Made by a program: the position numbers and the translations under genes. DNA of 64,000 bases from Gordonia soli NBRC 108243 (GTDB lineage: Bacteria > Actinomycetota > Actinomycetes > Mycobacteriales > Mycobacteriaceae): assembly GCF_000334455.1 (NCBI RefSeq), contig NZ_BANX01000003.1:62001-126000 (forward strand), written 5' to 3'. The notes under the pieces were generated by a model that was not told where the DNA came from, made no database searches, and saw nothing but the letters and a program-made list of their open reading frames with translations. How positions within the stretch are numbered: position 1 is the stretch's first letter; every line of letters begins with the position of its first letter. This document shows, piece after piece, positions 44,012 to 52,343 of the stretch.

Positions 44012-45235
44012 ATGCCCACCGCAGCCCAGCCCGACGCAGTACCGGTGACCGAATGGCGCGACAAGAAGCGCCACCTGTGGCTCCTCGGCCTGATCCCTCC
44101 GACTGCGGTCTTCCTCGCGACCGGACTCGTCGCGGCCTTCAACGCGCTGGGATGGGATCTGGTGGCCCCGGTCTGGTGGTGGATCGGACCGATGCTCGTC
44201 TACGTCCTGCTGCCGGCCCTCGATGTCTTCTTCGGACCCGACGGCGACAACCCCCCGGACGAGCTGATGGAGCAGCTCGAGAACGACAAGTACTACCGCT
44301 ACTGCACGTACGCCTACATCCCGTTCCAGTTCGCGAGCCTGGTGTTCGCCTGCTACCTCTGGACGGCGTCGGACCTCAGCTGGCTCGGCATCGAGGGCGG
44401 ACTCGGTCTGCTGTCGAAGGTCGGTGTGGCCCTGTCCATCGGCACGATGGGCGGGATCGGCATCAACACCGCGCACGAGCTCGGTCACAAGAAGGACTCG
44501 CTCGAGCGCTGGCTCTCCAAGATCACCCTGGCGCAGACGTTCTACGGCCACTTTTACATCGAGCACAACCGCGGGCATCACGTGCGCGTGGCGACTCCCG
44601 AGGATCCCGCCAGCTCACGCATGGGCGAGAACTTCTGGACCTTCCTGCCCCGCAGCGTGGTCGGCAGCCTGCGCTCGTCGTGGGAACTCGAGGCCAAGCG
44701 GATGCAGCGTCTCGAGAAGCCGGTATGGCACCCGAGCAACGACGTCCTCAACGCCTGGGCGATGTCGGTGGTGCTCTGGGGCGCTCTCGCAGCCGTCTTC
44801 GGGTGGCAGGTGCTGCCGTTCCTGGTGATCCAGGCGATCTATGGCTTCACACTGCTGGAGACGGTCAACTACCTCGAGCACTACGGACTCCTACGGCAGA
44901 CCACCGCGCGCGGCCGGTACGAGCGCTGCACTCCGCGGCACAGCTGGAACTCCGATCACATCTGCACGAACATCTTCCTCTATCACCTACAGCGGCACAG
45001 CGATCATCACGCCAATCCCACCCGGCGCTACCAGACGCTGCGGTCGTTCGACGAGGCGCCGAGCCTCCCCAGCGGATACGCCAGCATGATCACCCTCGCG
45101 TACTTTCCACCGATCTGGCGCAAGGTCATGGATCACCGCGTCATCGAGCACTATGACGGCGACGTGAGCAAGGCGAATCTGCATCCGCGTAAGGCCGCCC
45201 GCATCCTCGCTCGTCACGGCCAGGTGCAGGCGTGA
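44012..45235 (+). CDS. alkB: Alkane 1-monooxygenase AlkB
   Basis: The 407-residue integral membrane diiron hydroxylase has histidine boxes in order: [29 protein letters not shown] and [16 protein letters not shown], plus NYLEHYGL. Six TM segments surround them. It oxidises medium-chain n-alkanes to 1-alkanols using electrons from rubredoxin. ATG 44012 has GGAGG eight bases upstream, better than ATG 43997. It overlaps the first rubredoxin gene by one base (TGATG). First gene of a five-gene operon typical of Gordonia and Rhodococcus. Confidence 0.96.
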   Translation: MPTAAQPDAVPVTEWRDKKRHLWLLGLIPPTAVFLATGLVAAFNALGWDLVAPVWWWIGPMLVYVLLPALDVFFGPDGDNPPDELMEQLENDKYYRYCTYAYIPFQFASLVFACYLWTASDLSWLGIEGGLGLLSKVGVALSIGTMGGIGINTAHELGHKKDSLERWLSKITLAQTFYGHFYIEHNRGHHVRVATPEDPASSRMGENFWTFLPRSVVGSLRSSWELEAKRMQRLEKPVWHPSNDVLNAWAMSVVLWGALAAVFGWQVLPFLVIQAIYGFTLLETVNYLEHYGLLRQTTARGRYERCTPRHSWNSDHICTNIFLYHLQRHSDHHANPTRRYQTLRSFDEAPSLPSGYASMITLAYFPPIWRKVMDHRVIEHYDGDVSKANLHPRKAARILARHGQVQA

Positions 45236-45435
45236 TGAGCACGGCGCAGCGATTCCGCTGCCCGGTCTGCGATTTCGTCTACGACGAGTCCATCGGAGCA
45301 CCGCGCGAGGGATTCCCCGCCGGCACCGCCTGGGTCGACGTCCCCGACGACTGGCCCTGCCCCGACTGCGGGGTCCGCGAGAAGATCGACTTCGAGGCCG
45401 ACTCGACCGACCCGACCCGAAAGGAACTGTCATGA
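45235..45435 (+). CDS. rubA1: Rubredoxin (first of two)
   Basis: The 66-residue product has two iron-ligand pairs, CPVC and CPDC, in [12 protein letters not shown] and [15 protein letters not shown]. It carries single electrons from rubredoxin reductase to AlkB. It has an extended C-terminal tail ([12 protein letters not shown]) compared with the second rubredoxin. In Rhodococcus and Gordonia, RubA1-type proteins often cannot replace alkane-active AlkG2-type rubredoxins, from recall. Overlaps neighbours on both sides. Confidence 0.92.
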   Translation: MSTAQRFRCPVCDFVYDESIGAPREGFPAGTAWVDVPDDWPCPDCGVREKIDFEADSTDPTRKELS

Positions 45436-45611
45436 ACTTCCGCCTCTTCCGTTGTCTGCAATGCGGTTTCGAGTACGACGAGCAAGAGGGTTGGCCCGAT
45501 GAGGGCATCGCACCCGGCACCCGGTGGGAGGACATCCCCGACGACTGGAGTTGCCCCGACTGTGGTGCGGCCAAGGCCGACTTCGAGATGATCGAGGTCG
45601 CGCGCCCGTGA
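45432..45611 (+). CDS. rubA2: Rubredoxin (second of two)
   Basis: The 59-residue product has [10 protein letters not shown] and [15 protein letters not shown] as its two CxxC iron-binding knuckles. The ATG overlaps rubA1 (ATGA) and the stop overlaps rubB (GTGA), so all are translated in a chain. AlkG2-type rubredoxins of this position support AlkB in related genera. Short length makes it easy to miss. Confidence 0.93.
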   Translation: MNFRLFRCLQCGFEYDEQEGWPDEGIAPGTRWEDIPDDWSCPDCGAAKADFEMIEVARP

Positions 45612-46789
45612 CGCGCACGGTGATCGTCGGCACCGGGATCGCCGGGATGACGACGGCCGAGACGCTGCGATCGCGGGGCCACATCGCGCCGATCACCGTG
45701 ATCGGCGACGAGCCCGGCCTCCCCTACCGTCGGACGTCACTGTCCAAGGACATCGCCGGAATCGTGGTCGACGACGACAGCTTCGAACTCCGTCCGGCCG
45801 CGCACTGGGCCGACCGGGACATCGAGATCCGCTCCGGCACAGCGGTCGCCGACATCGACGCCGATCGTCGAAGCATCGGCTGCGATGACGGCACACGCCT
45901 CGACTACGACATCCTCGTCCTGGCCACCGGCGGCCGATCCCGCTCGGTCGACACCATCGACGCAGAGGTGCCGACGCTGCGCACCCGCGCCGACGCCATC
46001 GGCATCCATCGACTCCTGCACAGTGCCGACCGACTCACCGTTCTCGGCGGCGGCCTCATCGGACTCGAGGTCGCCGCGTCGGCGGCGCGCGCGGGGCTCG
46101 ACGTCTGGGTGGTCGAGGCAGCCGACCGACTGATGGGCCGCGTGGTCCCGGCCGAGGTGTCCGCACTTCTCCTCGATCTCCACCGCGATCGCGGTGTCAC
46201 CGTCCTCACCGACACCGCGGTCGGTCGTGCACTGCCCGATCGGGTCACCTTCGCCGACGGCACCGAGCGGACGGGTGCCGTGATCTCCGCGGTCGGCACC
46301 GCCCCGCGGACCGATCTCGCACGCCGCGCCGGCCTCGATGTGACCCCTGCGGGAGTCACCGTCGACGCGTGCCTACGGACCTCGGTTTCCGGCATCTATG
46401 CGGTCGGCGACGTCGCCGCCGTGCCGCATGCGATCACCAGCGAACCCGCCGCGCTGGACCACTGGATGGCAGCGACCGAGCAGGGTGCGGCGGTGGCAGC
46501 GACCATCGTCGCCGATCTCGCCGGCGAACCGTCCGAAGCCCATGTCGCGGTCCCGCTGGCGTGGACGGTCCAGCACGGGGTGAACCTCCAGCTGGCGGGC
46601 TGGCCCGGCACCGGGGACCGGATCGAGGTCGACGGCGACCCCGATGCGCACGACGCCACCGTCTGGGCCCGCCACGGTGATCTCGTCGTCGGCGCGGTCA
46701 CCATCGGCAGGCCGGCCCAGGGACGTCGGTGCCGCGACCAGATCCGCGAGGTGGTGACGAAGGACCGCGAGTCACGGATCGCGGTGTGA
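45608..46789 (+). CDS. rubB: Rubredoxin-NAD(+) reductase
   Basis: The 393-residue product has an FAD/NAD pyridine nucleotide oxidoreductase fold: [19 protein letters not shown], second nucleotide site [21 protein letters not shown] and the FAD end motif [12 protein letters not shown]. It moves electrons from NADH to rubredoxin. GTG start at 45608 overlaps the rubA2 stop. It is the third link of the AlkB electron chain. Confidence 0.93.
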   Translation: MTRTVIVGTGIAGMTTAETLRSRGHIAPITVIGDEPGLPYRRTSLSKDIAGIVVDDDSFELRPAAHWADRDIEIRSGTAVADIDADRRSIGCDDGTRLDYDILVLATGGRSRSVDTIDAEVPTLRTRADAIGIHRLLHSADRLTVLGGGLIGLEVAASAARAGLDVWVVEAADRLMGRVVPAEVSALLLDLHRDRGVTVLTDTAVGRALPDRVTFADGTERTGAVISAVGTAPRTDLARRAGLDVTPAGVTVDACLRTSVSGIYAVGDVAAVPHAITSEPAALDHWMAATEQGAAVAATIVADLAGEPSEAHVAVPLAWTVQHGVNLQLAGWPGTGDRIEVDGDPDAHDATVWARHGDLVVGAVTIGRPAQGRRCRDQIREVVTKDRESRIAV

Positions 46790-46816
46790 TCCGTGGTCGC
46801 CGGTACGCTCGCGGTC

Positions 46817-47416
46817 ATGAGCGCACGTCCGTCCTACGCCGAGGCCAGCAAGGTCCTGTTGCGGACGACGCTTCTCGACGGCATGCACGACCTGCTGATG
46901 GAACGCGATTGGTCGGCGGTGACGATGTCGGACGTGGCGGCGATCGCCGGCGTCAGCCGCCAGACGGTCTACAACGAGTTCAAGTCGCGTAACGGTCTCG
47001 CCCAGGCGTATTCGCTTCGTCTCGCGGATCGGTTCGTCTCGCTGGTGGCAGCCGCGATCGAACGCAACGTCGACGACGCGAACGGCGCGCTACGCGACGG
47101 CTTCCAGGACTTCTTCACCAGCTCCGCCGACGATCCGCTCATCCGGTCATTGCTGAGCGGCGCGGCCAAGCCGGACCTGCTGAAGTTGATCACCACCGAT
47201 GCTGCTCCACTGATCACCACCGCGAGCATCGGGCTGGCCGAGGCACTGCGCACCAGCTGGCTGGATGTCCCAGCCGACGACGCCGCACGTCTCGGACGGG
47301 CCATCGCCCGGATGGCCCTGAGCTACATCGCGATGCCGCCAGAGGACGATCGGGACGTCGCCGCCGACCTCGCCGCCGTGATGGCTCCACCGATCGAGGT
47401 CGCTCGCCGCCGGTGA
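46817..47416 (+). CDS. alkU: TetR-family regulator AlkU
   Basis: The 199-residue product has an HTH at ~residues 20-65 (LLDGMHDLLMERDWSAVTMSDVAAIAGVSRQTVYNEFKSRNGLAQAY). It lies 27 bp after rubB at the end of the alkane operon, the place of alkU in Rhodococcus and Gordonia. It probably represses the operon and is relieved by alkane or fatty-acid metabolites; this is inference from position. Converges with the orphan parA. Confidence 0.88.
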   Translation: MSARPSYAEASKVLLRTTLLDGMHDLLMERDWSAVTMSDVAAIAGVSRQTVYNEFKSRNGLAQAYSLRLADRFVSLVAAAIERNVDDANGALRDGFQDFFTSSADDPLIRSLLSGAAKPDLLKLITTDAAPLITTASIGLAEALRTSWLDVPADDAARLGRAIARMALSYIAMPPEDDRDVAADLAAVMAPPIEVARRR

Positions 47417-47433
47417 GTTCTTCGGGCCACACC

Positions 47434-48291
47434 TCACGCCAGTTTGGCGTCAGCCTCCCACAGCACCTCGCGCGCCAGCTGCCGGAACTGATCGAAATGT
47501 CCGTGGCTGCCGTACTTCTGCCGCAACGACGTGTAGGGCCGGAACTCCGCGGCGGCACCGATGGCGTTGCCCTCGTGCAGATACCCCGGCAACACGTTCT
47601 GGATCGACGGGTCGCGCCGTAACCGCCGGACCGTCTCCTGATGGAGTCGCGACGACGCGCGAAACTTGGTGATGACGACCCCCAGTTCGACTATCGGATG
47701 GGCGATCTCGCCAGCAAAGTCGGCGACCTGGGTCTGGATGTGCGGAATCGCGTACGTGGACAAGACATCCGGGATCGTCGGGATCAGGTAGCCGTCGGCG
47801 GCGGCAAGCCCGTTGAGGCTGAACGGACCGACATTCGGCGGACAGTCGACCAGGATGAGGTCGTAACGGTCGCGCAGTGGTCGCAGAGCGGTCCCCAGGA
47901 TGTCGATGGCAGCGGCATGATCGTCCACTCGCACGCGGCGCGCGCTCAGTTCCTCCTGCAGCTCGATGAGGTCCAGCGATGACGGCAACAGGTCGACGCC
48001 ACTGACCGATCGCACCGGTGACACGTCCACCTGCACCGCCGTCTCGGGATCGAACTGATCGGTGCCGTCGAGTGCGTCGCCGAAGAGACTCGCGACGGTC
48101 CAACCCTTCTCGTTGAGGGCCAGCCATCGCTCCTGGCCGATCATCATCGTCGTGAGGTTGGTCTGCGCGTCCAGGTCGACGAGCAGGATCTTCTTACCGA
48201 ATTCGCCCGCCATGAACTCGCCCAGTCCGGCGGTCAGCGTCGTCTTGCCCACGCCTCCTTTGAGGCTGATGACCGCTATCACCCTGCCCAT
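47434..48291 (-). CDS. Orphan ParA-family ATPase
   Basis: The 285-residue product has Walker A VISLKGGVGKTTLTAGLGEFMAG at the start, Walker A' LLVDLDAQTNLTTMM and Walker B LILVDCPPNVGPFSLNG. Partners ParB and parS are absent. It resembles plasmid-style ParA but lies in a chromosomal context; the cargo is unknown. It differs clearly from the Soj-type ParA at 20821-21618. Two unknown genes follow upstream in the same orientation. Confidence 0.88.
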   Translation of the reverse strand: MGRVIAVISLKGGVGKTTLTAGLGEFMAGEFGKKILLVDLDAQTNLTTMMIGQERWLALNEKGWTVASLFGDALDGTDQFDPETAVQVDVSPVRSVSGVDLLPSSLDLIELQEELSARRVRVDDHAAAIDILGTALRPLRDRYDLILVDCPPNVGPFSLNGLAAADGYLIPTIPDVLSTYAIPHIQTQVADFAGEIAHPIVELGVVITKFRASSRLHQETVRRLRRDPSIQNVLPGYLHEGNAIGAAAEFRPYTSLRQKYGSHGHFDQFRQLAREVLWEADAKLA

Positions 48292-48345
48292 GACCCACCA
48301 TCGGCTCGTCCGGCTGCTTGCGGTCAGACTAACCCGTGCGTGGCG

Positions 48346-48636
48346 CTATTCGTGGAACTCGTTCTTCGGCAGTCGGGGGCGGGCAGTCGCCGACCGGCGC
48401 GGCCCCGACACCCGCAACGTCCACCCCGCGGGCGGCACCGTGAAGTCCATCCACCGGCCGTCACCGAGCCAGAGTGACCAGAGGTCTCCGTCCGGGAAGT
48501 CGCCGAGGCGCACGTAGAGCTCCTGGCCCCCGGCCACCGCGGTCATCCACCCGTGGTCCTCCGGGTCGTCGACGAAGACCGCCTCGGCCGAGAGTGCTGC
48601 TTCGAGGTCGGTGACCCGATCTGCGCGCCTCACCAT
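48346..48636 (-). CDS. Small hypothetical protein
   Basis: The 96-residue product is acidic in its first two thirds (LSAEAVFVDDPEDHGWMTAVAGGQEL; YVRLGDFPDGDLWSLWLGDGRWMDF) and basic at the end (GPRRSATARPRLPKNEF). Codon use and a Trp-rich beta-type pattern support coding, but no family is recognised. No signal peptide or membrane helix is present. It lies 55 bp upstream of parA in the same direction and might be coexpressed. Confidence 0.6.
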   Translation of the reverse strand: MVRRADRVTDLEAALSAEAVFVDDPEDHGWMTAVAGGQELYVRLGDFPDGDLWSLWLGDGRWMDFTVPPAGWTLRVSGPRRSATARPRLPKNEFHE

Positions 48637-48708
48637 GTTGCCACCCCATGCATCGTGATCGAGAACCGCTGCGGCACAGCTATGATCGCCGCGTCGACGT
48701 ATCTACGG

Positions 48709-49482
48709 TCAGTCATCGAGTCGTGCCGACCCGATCGTCGCGGCGATGGCGCGGCGGAACTCGGCACCTTCGCGGGCGGGCGCGGTACCGGTCACGTGCA
48801 ACAGGTACCCGACGTTGCCGCGGCGGTAGGCGGCGTAGCGGATCGCGCAGAACCAGGTCTCGCCGTCGCCCACGTAGGTTCCGGTCTGCAGCGACGCCCC
48901 CTCGGTTCGGAAGTCGGCCGCCGCGCGGGTCACCTCCTGCTCGTCCCACTCGGGGAGATCACGGGCCTCGACGCACGCGTGGTCGAGCAGCCCGGCAACA
49001 TCGGCACCCCCGTCCACGACGAAGCGGGTCAGCACCACGGCGATGGTGCCCTCGTGTCCGTGGTCGGCGATGAGCAGATCGAGATAACCGGGGGCACGCG
49101 CCGGGCGCCAGATCTCCCGATCGACATCCATCAGGATCTCGCCACACACCGACCGTTCGTCGGCAACGCGATGTGCCGAGATCGCCATCCGTCCGAGCCG
49201 CTCGAGGATCGGGACCTCACGGGGCGGCGAGGAGTGCGCGGTACGGCGCGCGTCTGCACGGCGAGCTGCTGCGGTGGCCAACCGACTGTCGAAGTCCGAC
49301 GTCATCTCCACCGCTGGTACCACCGTCGGCCGCGGCGTTCCTGCACGCCCGTACCGACGCGACCTGCGGCGGGCATGCGAGGTCGCGGCCTCGTACGGCA
49401 TGGTCCGGGGTCGCAACACCGTGGGCTCCACCAAGAATGGCGGGCTCTCGTCGTCGCTCGACGATCTCGGATCGGCGGTCAC
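48709..49482 (-). CDS. Hypothetical protein, possible LpqN-like C-terminal domain
   Basis: The 257-residue product has a disordered, Arg/Ser/Pro-rich N-terminal half (to about residue 115). The folded C-terminal half includes APGYLDLLIADHG, GTIAVVLTRFVVDGGAD, LQTGTYVGDGETWFCAIRYAA and VGYLLHVTGTAPAREG. The second half recalls the LpqN/LpqT (PsbP-like) beta domain of mycobacterial lipoproteins, but there is no lipobox, so this is a weak analogy. The true start could be later than 49482. Function unknown. Confidence 0.55.
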   Translation of the reverse strand: MTADPRSSSDDESPPFLVEPTVLRPRTMPYEAATSHARRRSRRYGRAGTPRPTVVPAVEMTSDFDSRLATAAARRADARRTAHSSPPREVPILERLGRMAISAHRVADERSVCGEILMDVDREIWRPARAPGYLDLLIADHGHEGTIAVVLTRFVVDGGADVAGLLDHACVEARDLPEWDEQEVTRAAADFRTEGASLQTGTYVGDGETWFCAIRYAAYRRGNVGYLLHVTGTAPAREGAEFRRAIAATIGSARLDD

Positions 49483-49517
49483 GCAAGCATGGTAGTCACG
49501 TGCCGGTCGATTCCGCT

Positions 49518-50033
49518 TCAGTGCATCGCTCGACGGGTCCGTTCGGCGATGTCGGGAGAGAACGCGACCAGGTACACGAATTCGACAGTGGGATCTGCGG
49601 ATTCGACAGCAAGGATCTGTTGGGCGATCGCATCGTCGACCGGCCAGCCGTACGCGCCGCCCGAGATCAGCGGGAAGGCTATCGATCTCGCCCCCAGCGA
49701 ATGTGCCAACCGCAGGCTACGGGTGTAGGCCGATCGGAGGACATCGGATCGGTCCTCCGATCGCGAATGCACCGGACCCACGGTGTGGATCACCCAGCGC
49801 GCCGGAAGTCGGCCCGCCGTGGTCGCCACAGCGGCGCCGGCGTCCAGACCCGACGGCAGGGTGGTCGCGCGCAGGAGCCGGCACTCGGTGAGGATGTCCG
49901 GACCGCCCGCGGCGTGGATCGCACCGTCGACACCGCCACCGCCGAGGAGCGACGAGTTGGCGGCGTTGACGATCACATCCACGGCGACCGCGGTGATGTC
50001 ACCCTCGACGACCTCGATGCCCATGGGAGGCAT
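49518..50033 (-). CDS. Macrodomain protein (ADP-ribose binding, deacetylase-like)
   Basis: The 171-residue single macrodomain contains VIVNAANSSLLGGGGVDGAIHAAGG (ADP-ribose-binding loop 1), WVIHTVGPVHS and FPLISGGAYGWP (loop 2). Family members hydrolyse O-acetyl-ADP-ribose or remove ADP-ribose from proteins and nucleic acids. ATG 50024 (MGIEVVEG) is an equally good start. No ADP-ribosyltransferase (DarT-like) gene is adjacent, so it is probably a housekeeping deacetylase rather than an antitoxin. Confidence 0.9.
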   Translation of the reverse strand: MPPMGIEVVEGDITAVAVDVIVNAANSSLLGGGGVDGAIHAAGGPDILTECRLLRATTLPSGLDAGAAVATTAGRLPARWVIHTVGPVHSRSEDRSDVLRSAYTRSLRLAHSLGARSIAFPLISGGAYGWPVDDAIAQQILAVESADPTVEFVYLVAFSPDIAERTRRAMH

Positions 50034-50043
50034 CGTAGGTCGA

Positions 50044-50253
50044 TCAGAGCGTCGTCGGGCGGTTCTCGTCGGAGCGATGACGCGTGCGCAGCAGCATCCA
50101 TCCGCCGTACGCGGCCAGTGCGATCAGCGCGACCCAGAAGAGTCCCTTCAGCAGTGGGCCGATCAGCGCCAGGGCGATCAGCGCGACGGCGATGATGCCG
50201 AGGACCTTCCAGAAGCCGAGTCCGGAACCTGTGGTGTTCGTCGATGTGGTCAT
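50044..50253 (-). CDS. Small membrane protein, two TM
   Basis: The 69-residue product has two adjacent hydrophobic stretches (FWKVLGIIAVALIALALIGPLL and LFWVALIALAAYGGWMLL) and a charged C-terminal tail. The start at 50253 gives a short polar N-terminus. It is 10 bp from the macrodomain gene in the same direction. No function is recognised. Confidence 0.68.
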   Translation of the reverse strand: MTTSTNTTGSGLGFWKVLGIIAVALIALALIGPLLKGLFWVALIALAAYGGWMLLRTRHRSDENRPTTL

Positions 50254-50347
50254 GACTCCACTGTGGGCGTCGGAACGTCGGAAATCACGCGCTGAGCGGG
50301 TAGATCGGGGAAAGTTCAGGGTCCTCCCCCACCCCACGCGCCACGAT

Positions 50348-50827
50348 CTAGGTGCCCGGGGTGCCGATCGTCGGGGTCACCTCGATGTAGGCGGTCGACA
50401 CCGACGTCGCCCGGCCGAACGCCTCGTACGCCTTTCGTGCCGATCCGTAGTTCGCCGCGATCACCGACTCCGCCGCAGCGATCTCGTCGGGCGGCAGGAC
50501 CCGCGCGGTGCCCTCCGCGGGCGATCCCAGTGGTTTCCCGTTGACCGCACACGGGGCGATACGCACGTGTGGGTTGTTCCGCATCCGTGCGACCTTGGGT
50601 GAGGTGGCTTCGGTGGTGAAATACAGGCGCCCGTCGCTGCGTCCGAACCAGACCGGTGACGGGACCGGGTCGCCGTTGCGCTTGTACGTGGTGAGCAACG
50701 CGTATTTGTGGCCGTCGAGTCCGTCGAAACCCAGCACCGGTTCGGCCGTGGCCGACGACCAGGCCGACTTGCTGCGCATGCGGTCGTAGAACGCGTCCGT
50801 GATCCGGGTGATGACCGATTTCGCCAT
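50348..50827 (-). CDS. PPOX-class F420-dependent oxidoreductase
   Basis: The 159-residue split beta-barrel product contains YALLTTYKRNGDPVPSPVWFGRSDGRLYFTTEATSPKVARMRNNPHVRIAPC, the hallmark of PPOX/F420-dependent family proteins, and a C-terminal helix pair. Such enzymes use F420H2 to reduce varied substrates in mycobacteria-related genera. It is divergent from the Nudix gene (56 bp apart). Confidence 0.87.
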   Translation of the reverse strand: MAKSVITRITDAFYDRMRSKSAWSSATAEPVLGFDGLDGHKYALLTTYKRNGDPVPSPVWFGRSDGRLYFTTEATSPKVARMRNNPHVRIAPCAVNGKPLGSPAEGTARVLPPDEIAAAESVIAANYGSARKAYEAFGRATSVSTAYIEVTPTIGTPGT

Positions 50828-50883
50828 GTCCCGAGCCTAGTGTCGTGGCGGTCCCGAGGCCCGACGATCGGCATGATGGGTCC

Positions 50884-51357
50884 ATGCCCGTCCCCGACTT
50901 CGTCGTCGAGCTCCGCAAACACATCGGACACGCTCCGCTGTGGATGGCCGGCGTGACCGCGGTGGTCCGCGACGAGCGCGGCCACATCCTGTTGACCCAC
51001 CGCGCGGACACGCACGAGTGGGCTCTGGTGTCGGGCATCCTCGAGCCCGGCGAGGAGCCGGCCGTCGCGATCCGCCGCGAGATCGCCGAGGAGACCGGGG
51101 TCGAGGCGGAGATCCTCCGCATCACCGGCGTCGAGGTCTCGCCGCCGATCACCTATCCCAACGGCGACCAGGCGCAATACCTCGACATCTGTTTCCTCGC
51201 ACAGCACATCCATGGGAACCCGACGGTCACCGACGACGAGAACACCGAGGTCGGCTGGTTCGCCCTCACAGATCTTCCCGACGGCCTCGCACAATCCACC
51301 CGCGCTCGACTGGAGATCGCCCAGCGGGACGATCCGGTCACCTGGTTCCGGCGGTGA
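50884..51357 (+). CDS. Nudix hydrolase
   Basis: The 157-residue product has a complete Nudix box GILEPGEEPAVAIRREIAEE-TGV (Gx5Ex7REUxEExGU) at about residues 50-72. Family members hydrolyse nucleoside diphosphates linked to another moiety, such as damaged NTPs or ADP-ribose. The start at 50884 (MPVPDFVVELRKHIG) follows the conserved helical N-terminus. Two bases separate its stop from the next gene. Confidence 0.9.
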   Translation: MPVPDFVVELRKHIGHAPLWMAGVTAVVRDERGHILLTHRADTHEWALVSGILEPGEEPAVAIRREIAEETGVEAEILRITGVEVSPPITYPNGDQAQYLDICFLAQHIHGNPTVTDDENTEVGWFALTDLPDGLAQSTRARLEIAQRDDPVTWFRR

Positions 51358-51359
51358 CG

Positions 51360-51887
51360 ATGGGCGCCGACTTCGAGCTGACCTACGACGAGTTGCGGGC
51401 GGTGGCTCGGTTCGCGGTGGAGAGCGCGCAGACCGTGTTGCCCGTGTTCGAGGAGGCCCGACCGGACGACGGCCGTCCTCGTGCGGCGATCGATGCTGCG
51501 CACGAGTTCATCAGCGGCGCACGACGATCGCGACTCCAGCGGCTCACGTCGATCGACGCCCATCGCGCGGCCGCAGAAGCTCCCTCCATCCCGGCGCGGC
51601 TCGCGGCCCGCGCGGCGGGCGACGCAGGTGCCGCCGCCTATCTGCACCCGATCGCGCGGGCGACGCAGGTCGGTCACATCCTCCGCGCATCCGCCTGCGC
51701 GGCTCTCGTCGCAGAACTCGTGCGGCCGGAGAAACCCGACGTGGCGGATAAGACGTTGCGCGACATCGCCGTTTACGCCGACCCGCTGGTCGTCGAGGTG
51801 TTGCGGCGCTACCCGCCCGCGGTCCCCGGCGGTGAACGCTTGGCGCAGCTGATGAGTCGGCTGGACGGGTTGCTGCGGGCTCGCTGA
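51360..51887 (+). CDS. Putative immunity protein (Imm5-like)
   Basis: The 175-residue, all-alpha product has LTYDELRAVARFAVESAQTVLPVFEEARPDDGRPRAAIDAAHEF, AARAAGDAGAAAYLHPIARATQVGHILRASA and a helical C-terminal part. These blocks match the Imm-5-like family annotated as putative immunity proteins. It starts 2 bp after the Nudix gene and is surely cotranscribed with it. No polymorphic toxin, WXG100 or LXG gene is close, so it is an orphan; its real role may not be immunity. Confidence 0.72.
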   Translation: MGADFELTYDELRAVARFAVESAQTVLPVFEEARPDDGRPRAAIDAAHEFISGARRSRLQRLTSIDAHRAAAEAPSIPARLAARAAGDAGAAAYLHPIARATQVGHILRASACAALVAELVRPEKPDVADKTLRDIAVYADPLVVEVLRRYPPAVPGGERLAQLMSRLDGLLRAR

Positions 51888-51892
51888 GGCCG

Positions 51893-52270
51893 CTAGACAG
51901 CCCGTCCGATCGTTCCGACCAGCGCGGTCGCCGCGCTACGCGTATAGACACCGGCTATCCCCTTCGCGGTGATGTCCGACGACGAGATGACGCGAGGCCC
52001 GGTGAACTCATAGCGCTTCCCGCCCCGCTGGATCTCACCACCGCCCGCGGCCACCAGATTCTTGACCCACTGGCTCTCGGGTCCGTACAGCATCGGGATC
52101 GCGAAGCCCTGTGGTGTGCGGAAGCCGACGATCGGCGTCCGGAACGCGCGTCCCGAGGTCCGCCCCGTGTGGTGCACGACCGCCCACGGCGGGATGAGCC
52201 ACGCCCAGAGGCCCTGCACCCGATTGGTGACGTACTTGTTGACGGTCGCGATCGCGCGGGCCACCTGCAT
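51893..52270 (-). CDS. Deazaflavin (F420)-dependent nitroreductase-family protein
   Basis: The 125-residue product contains VVHHTGRTSGRAFRTPIVGFRTPQGFAIPMLYGPESQWVKNLVAAGG, the Ddn-like split barrel. Ddn activates the prodrug pretomanid in M. tuberculosis. The start at 52270 (MQVARAIATVNKYV) is preferred; extension to 52480 is low-complexity. Convergent with the immunity-like gene, 5 bp apart. Confidence 0.86.
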   Translation of the reverse strand: MQVARAIATVNKYVTNRVQGLWAWLIPPWAVVHHTGRTSGRAFRTPIVGFRTPQGFAIPMLYGPESQWVKNLVAAGGGEIQRGGKRYEFTGPRVISSSDITAKGIAGVYTRSAATALVGTIGRAV

Positions 52271-52343
52271 GCCGGGCCACGGTACTCGGCTCTCGGCTGC
52301 GCGAGGTGAGATCAGATGTTCTGCGGTCTGGTGAACGCGCAAC

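Noticed and set aside
49518-50033. Macrodomain as the antitoxin of a DarT/DarG-type system
   Set aside because: No ADP-ribosyltransferase gene is adjacent and the protein is a single stand-alone macrodomain.
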